DNA from: CAYTBN01 sp964436045
GTDB taxonomy: Bacteria > Myxococcota_A > UBA796 > UBA9615 > CAYRNR01
Reading direction: 5' to 3'
Length of the DNA stretch: 64,000 nucleotides
Assembly: GCA_964436045.1 (NCBI GenBank)
Contig: CAYTBN010000020.1
Location: forward strand, 41,547-105,546
Within the stretch, counting starts at the first letter, position 1. Each line of letters starts with the position of its first letter. The notes under the pieces were generated by a model, which had not been told where the DNA came from, searched no databases, and worked only from the letters and a program-made list of their open reading frames with translations. Shown in pieces: positions 61,273 to 64,000 of this stretch. Made by a program: the position numbers and the translations under genes.

Positions 61273-61952
61273 GATGGCAACCCTTCCGAGCCTGACAGCT
61301 CGGGCTTTCCGGCGGAACATCCGTGCTCGCAAAGGTTGGACTGCCCGTCCGGGGCGGCCGCTTTCGGCGGTACCCAGGCGGGAATCTCCGCCATCCGGAG
61401 GAGATCGTGGTGGATGGTGACCATCAGCGCTTCGATCACGAGGACATAGACGCTCTCGTACTCCTCGAGCTTGGAGCGCAGGGGATCGAGAGCCGGATTC
61501 ACGAAATGCTCGATGAAGTAGCGTCGTAGCCCGATGGAATCTCGATGCGAGGCGTCATCGCTGATCCAGAGGAAATCCACCACGATCGGAAGGAAGTCAG
61601 GAAGCTCCCCGGCGACCATCTCGAAGCCGAAGTGGCGGTAGATGTTCCTCAGCTCGATCATGTAGAGGTTGCGGCCCGATACCCCAACGCCCCGGCAGCT
61701 GGTGGGCTCCTCGAACAGGTAGGAACCCAGGTACAGAGGGCAGGGTGGCGTGAGCTCCAACGTCTGGATGTACTCGGCGTTGGAGCTCCCTTGCGGATCG
61801 CCCAGGAAGCCGCGGAAGGCCTCCAAGAGCGGGGCCGGTGCACCGCTGGCTTGCTCCAGGAGCAACCCCACACGGGCGGCGTCCCTCTCTCGCGGGTGCA
61901 GCAACAGCTCGCTGACGAGGCGGTAGCACGTCGTGATGTCGTTTCCGTTCAT
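61269..61952 (-). CDS. narJ: NarJ/TorD-family nitrate reductase chaperone
   Basis: This 227-residue all-helical protein matches NarJ, which binds NarG during molybdenum cofactor insertion and is not part of the final enzyme. Family features include the LELTPPCPLYLGSYLFEE region, the helix ELPDFLPIVVDFLW (compare NarJ DHLPLxLEFL) and a length typical of the family. It lies 3 bases after narH and overlaps the narI-like start. The end is Ser/Gly-rich with two Cys. Confidence 0.9.
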   Translation of the reverse strand: MNGNDITTCYRLVSELLLHPRERDAARVGLLLEQASGAPAPLLEAFRGFLGDPQGSSNAEYIQTLELTPPCPLYLGSYLFEEPTSCRGVGVSGRNLYMIELRNIYRHFGFEMVAGELPDFLPIVVDFLWISDDASHRDSIGLRRYFIEHFVNPALDPLRSKLEEYESVYVLVIEALMVTIHHDLLRMAEIPAWVPPKAAAPDGQSNLCEHGCSAGKPELSGSEGLPS

Positions 61953-61955
61953 GCT

Positions 61956-63500
61956 TCAGCTCCCGACCTCGGTGGATCCACCGTGGAACTCGCCTCGCCG
62001 GTGGGGTACCGACGTGGGTCGCATCTCGGAGAACCCGGCAAAACCGCGCTCGATATAGGGAGAGCTTGCCGTCAGCTCGCGACGGGTGGTGGGCACGACG
62101 AACCGTTCGTGGAAATGACCCAGGGATAGCAGGCGATGCATACCGCGGGCGTCCTCGACCGTGAGGCCGACCTCGTCCAGGACAGCGGTGTCCGCCTGCC
62201 CATCGACCCGCTCGGAGCGTCGGAAGGCGCGGAGGGCCAGCTGCCTGCGCAGCGCTTGCTCCACCTCCGCCTGGTTCCCCGCCGCCAGCAGGCGGGCGAG
62301 GTACTTGATGGGAATGCGGAAGTTGTCCAGTGTCGGTAGGACGCCGTCACCAACCTCCATGTCGAAGCAGGCATCGCTGCCTGCAACGGTCCGAACCGGG
62401 CTCTCCGGGGGTACGTAGAACAGGTTCGGCAGCGTACGGAACTCCGGGTGCAAGGGCAGTGCGATCTTCCACTGGACGACCATCTTGTAGACTGGCGATT
62501 GGCGACAGGCCTCGAGCCAGGCATCGCTGATACCCTCGGCCTTCGCCGCTGCGATGACATCCGGATCTGCGGGATCGAGAATCAGCTCGCGCTGGGCGTT
62601 GACCAGGTCTTTTTCTGCGACATTGGACGCCCGCTCCACGGCGTCGAGATCGTACAACAAGGGCCCCATGTAGCGGATTCGACCCGGACAGGCGTGGAAG
62701 CAGGCTGGCGGCTGGCCGACCTCGATCCTGGGATAGCAAAGAAGGCATTTCTCCATCTTGGCTGTGCGCCAGTTGAGGTAGGGTTTCTTGTACGGGCACG
62801 CGGTGATGCAGTATCGCCAGGCCCGGCAGCGGTGCTGGTCGATGAGCACCACTCCGTCCTCTTCGCGCTTGTACGCCGCACCGCTGGGGCAGGCCGCGAC
62901 GCAGGCGGGATTGGCGCAGTGGTTGCAGATCCGGGGAAGGTACAGGATGAAGGAGTCCCTGAACTTCAGGAAGGCACGCCTCTCGGTCTCGGTCATGTCG
63001 CTGAAGTTGTAGTCGAGCCCACCGGAGCCATCTTCGGTGGTACCTGCGCCGTTGTCTTCCCAGTTGACCGCGTACTCGATCGGAATATCTTCCTCGCCGG
63101 TGATCTGGGACTTCGGGCGGGCCACGGGCTGCGAGCGGGTGGTCGGCTTGGTGGAATGCAGATCCTCGTAAGTGAAGGTGAACGGTCCCTTGCCGTAGTA
63201 CTCCTCCATCTGGGGCATCACGGGGTTGTAAAACAGGTTCAACATCATCCACAGGCGGGAGCCCATCTTCAGGCGCGGGCCGCTACCTGTCGGGCGGTGT
63301 TGCCACCCTCCGTGGTACTTGTCCTGGTTCTCCCACTGCTTGGGGTAGCCCATCCCGGGCTTGGTCTCGACGTTGTTCCAGAACATGTATTCCGCGCCTT
63401 CACGATTGGTCCACACGTTCTTGCAGGCCAGGGTGCACGTGTTGCACCCCAGGCACTTGTCCAGGTTGAAGACCATGCTCATTTGCTGTTTGACGCGCAT
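61956..63500 (-). CDS. narH: Respiratory nitrate reductase beta subunit (Fe-S protein)
   Basis: This 514-residue subunit carries one [3Fe-4S] and three [4Fe-4S] clusters: CLGCNTCTLAC, CNHCANPACVAACP, CRAWRYCITACP (with the Trp that marks the 3Fe site) and KCLLCYPRIEVGQPPACFHACP. It passes electrons from NarI to the molybdenum site of NarG on the membrane. The ATG at 63500 has GGGTGAG upstream. The length matches NarH. Order narG-narH-narJ-narI is conserved. A nitrite oxidoreductase NxrB is a relative, but the presence of NarJ and NarI supports a nitrate reductase. Confidence 0.95.
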   Translation of the reverse strand: MRVKQQMSMVFNLDKCLGCNTCTLACKNVWTNREGAEYMFWNNVETKPGMGYPKQWENQDKYHGGWQHRPTGSGPRLKMGSRLWMMLNLFYNPVMPQMEEYYGKGPFTFTYEDLHSTKPTTRSQPVARPKSQITGEEDIPIEYAVNWEDNGAGTTEDGSGGLDYNFSDMTETERRAFLKFRDSFILYLPRICNHCANPACVAACPSGAAYKREEDGVVLIDQHRCRAWRYCITACPYKKPYLNWRTAKMEKCLLCYPRIEVGQPPACFHACPGRIRYMGPLLYDLDAVERASNVAEKDLVNAQRELILDPADPDVIAAAKAEGISDAWLEACRQSPVYKMVVQWKIALPLHPEFRTLPNLFYVPPESPVRTVAGSDACFDMEVGDGVLPTLDNFRIPIKYLARLLAAGNQAEVEQALRRQLALRAFRRSERVDGQADTAVLDEVGLTVEDARGMHRLLSLGHFHERFVVPTTRRELTASSPYIERGFAGFSEMRPTSVPHRRGEFHGGSTEVGS

Positions 63501-63526
63501 CGGGCTCACCCTTCGAGTGGTTGAGA

Positions 63527-64000
63527 CTAAAGGTCCTTTTCCTGGTAGATGACCTTCTTGGGGCCACTTTCCAGAGGCATCTTCCGGACCAGGACGGCGC
63601 AATCCCGTTCCGACGGGCTCGTACCCCAGTAGTTGAGGAAATAGGTCCAGTTGGCATATCCGCCGATCATCGTCGCCGGGTTCATCATGATCCGGGTCGT
63701 GGCGTTGTTGTTCCCGCCCCGGAGATCACTGGCTCCCCGCTGGCGGGCGAGGGCCGAGAACGGCACGTTGATATGCCGTTCCGAGGAGTGGTACATGAAG
63801 ACACTGTCCCTGGGCATGGTCGGGCTGACGACGGCTCGCACCACCGAGATGCCGTTCTGGTTGTAGACCTCGACCCAGTCGTTGTCCTCGACTTCGATCT
63901 CCTTGGCGTCGAGCTCGTTGATCCAGACCATCTGGCCGCCCCGGAACATGTTGAGCATGTGCCACGTGTCCCAGAACATGCTGTGGATCTGCCACTTGCC
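63527..64000 (-). CDS. narG: Respiratory nitrate reductase alpha subunit, C-terminal end (partial)
   Basis: Only the last about 157 residues are inside; the frame is open to the right edge. The visible part reads KWQIHSMFWDTWHM, NELDAKEIEVEDNDWVEVYN and NNNATTRIMMNPATM, as in the molybdopterin-dinucleotide-binding domain of NarG. This subunit reduces nitrate at the bis-MGD molybdenum site. It ends 26 bases before narH starts. Confidence 0.93.
   Translation of the reverse strand, partial: GKWQIHSMFWDTWHMLNMFRGGQMVWINELDAKEIEVEDNDWVEVYNQNGISVVRAVVSPTMPRDSVFMYHSSERHINVPFSALARQRGASDLRGGNNNATTRIMMNPATMIGGYANWTYFLNYWGTSPSERDCAVLVRKMPLESGPKKVIYQEKDL

Noticed and set aside
61956..64000. narGH as nitrite oxidoreductase (nxrAB)
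   Set aside because: Cannot be excluded because NarG is mostly missing, but NarJ, NarI with all haem ligands and NarK favour nitrate reduction.

Overview
The window is high-GC DNA from a bacterium that looks like a member of the Myxococcota or a related former-Deltaproteobacterium. This rests on gene content: an AgmX/PglI-type C-terminal domain protein, a PilZ protein of myxobacterial style, a Ser/Thr kinase fused to a formylglycine-generating-enzyme (FGE) fold, many lipoproteins with long Asp-rich tethers, MopE-like Asp/Cys repeat proteins, and two proteins with MYXO-CTERM-like C-terminal anchors. No rRNA, tRNA, CRISPR array or transposase was seen.

Layout. 1-15.9 kb: cell-envelope genes, mostly secreted or lipid-anchored. 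These are an OmpA-domain protein, an alpha/beta hydrolase, a broken membrane protein, an L,D-transpeptidase behind a good sigma-54 promoter, a metallophosphoesterase, an arylsulfotransferase-like protein, the kinase-FGE protein, a MopE-repeat lipoprotein and an AgmX-like protein. 15.98-19.5 kb: a run of damaged genes. Two ketosynthases are collapsed into one, a PlsC acyltransferase carries an internal TAG, and a GT4 glycosyltransferase is fused to a mannose-6-phosphate isomerase cupin. An intact ManC-type GDP-mannose pyrophosphorylase follows. 20.7-31.8 kb: a giant Asp/Cys-repeat lipoprotein, a SlyD-like isomerase, an exported TldE/TldD pair, a PilZ protein, and a coupled operon of anchored surface protein, M2/M3-like peptidase and small membrane protein. 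31.8-51.1 kb: a triple-FGE lipoprotein, a coupled three-gene choice-of-anchor-like operon, two convergent polytopic membrane proteins, an acyl-CoA synthetase, an FHA-GAF-AAA+ regulator with degraded ATPase motifs, a rhomboid, a nucleotidase-like exported protein, a subtilase and a polysaccharide deacetylase.

51.1-64 kb: a truncated U32 peptidase remnant borders a single-strand respiratory cluster that runs off the right edge. In transcription order it is narG (partial), narH, narJ, a narI-dihaem cytochrome c fusion, narK, a cytochrome c lipoprotein, a cupredoxin, a Rieske protein, a split cytochrome b (two genes), a heptahaem cytochrome c with a long coiled coil, and a polyferredoxin. Together these suggest a bc-type quinol complex dedicated to a membrane nitrate reductase (or, less likely, a nitrite oxidoreductase).

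Several frameshifts, one nonsense codon and several internal deletions occur. Whether they are real decay or sequencing/assembly errors cannot be decided from the sequence alone.
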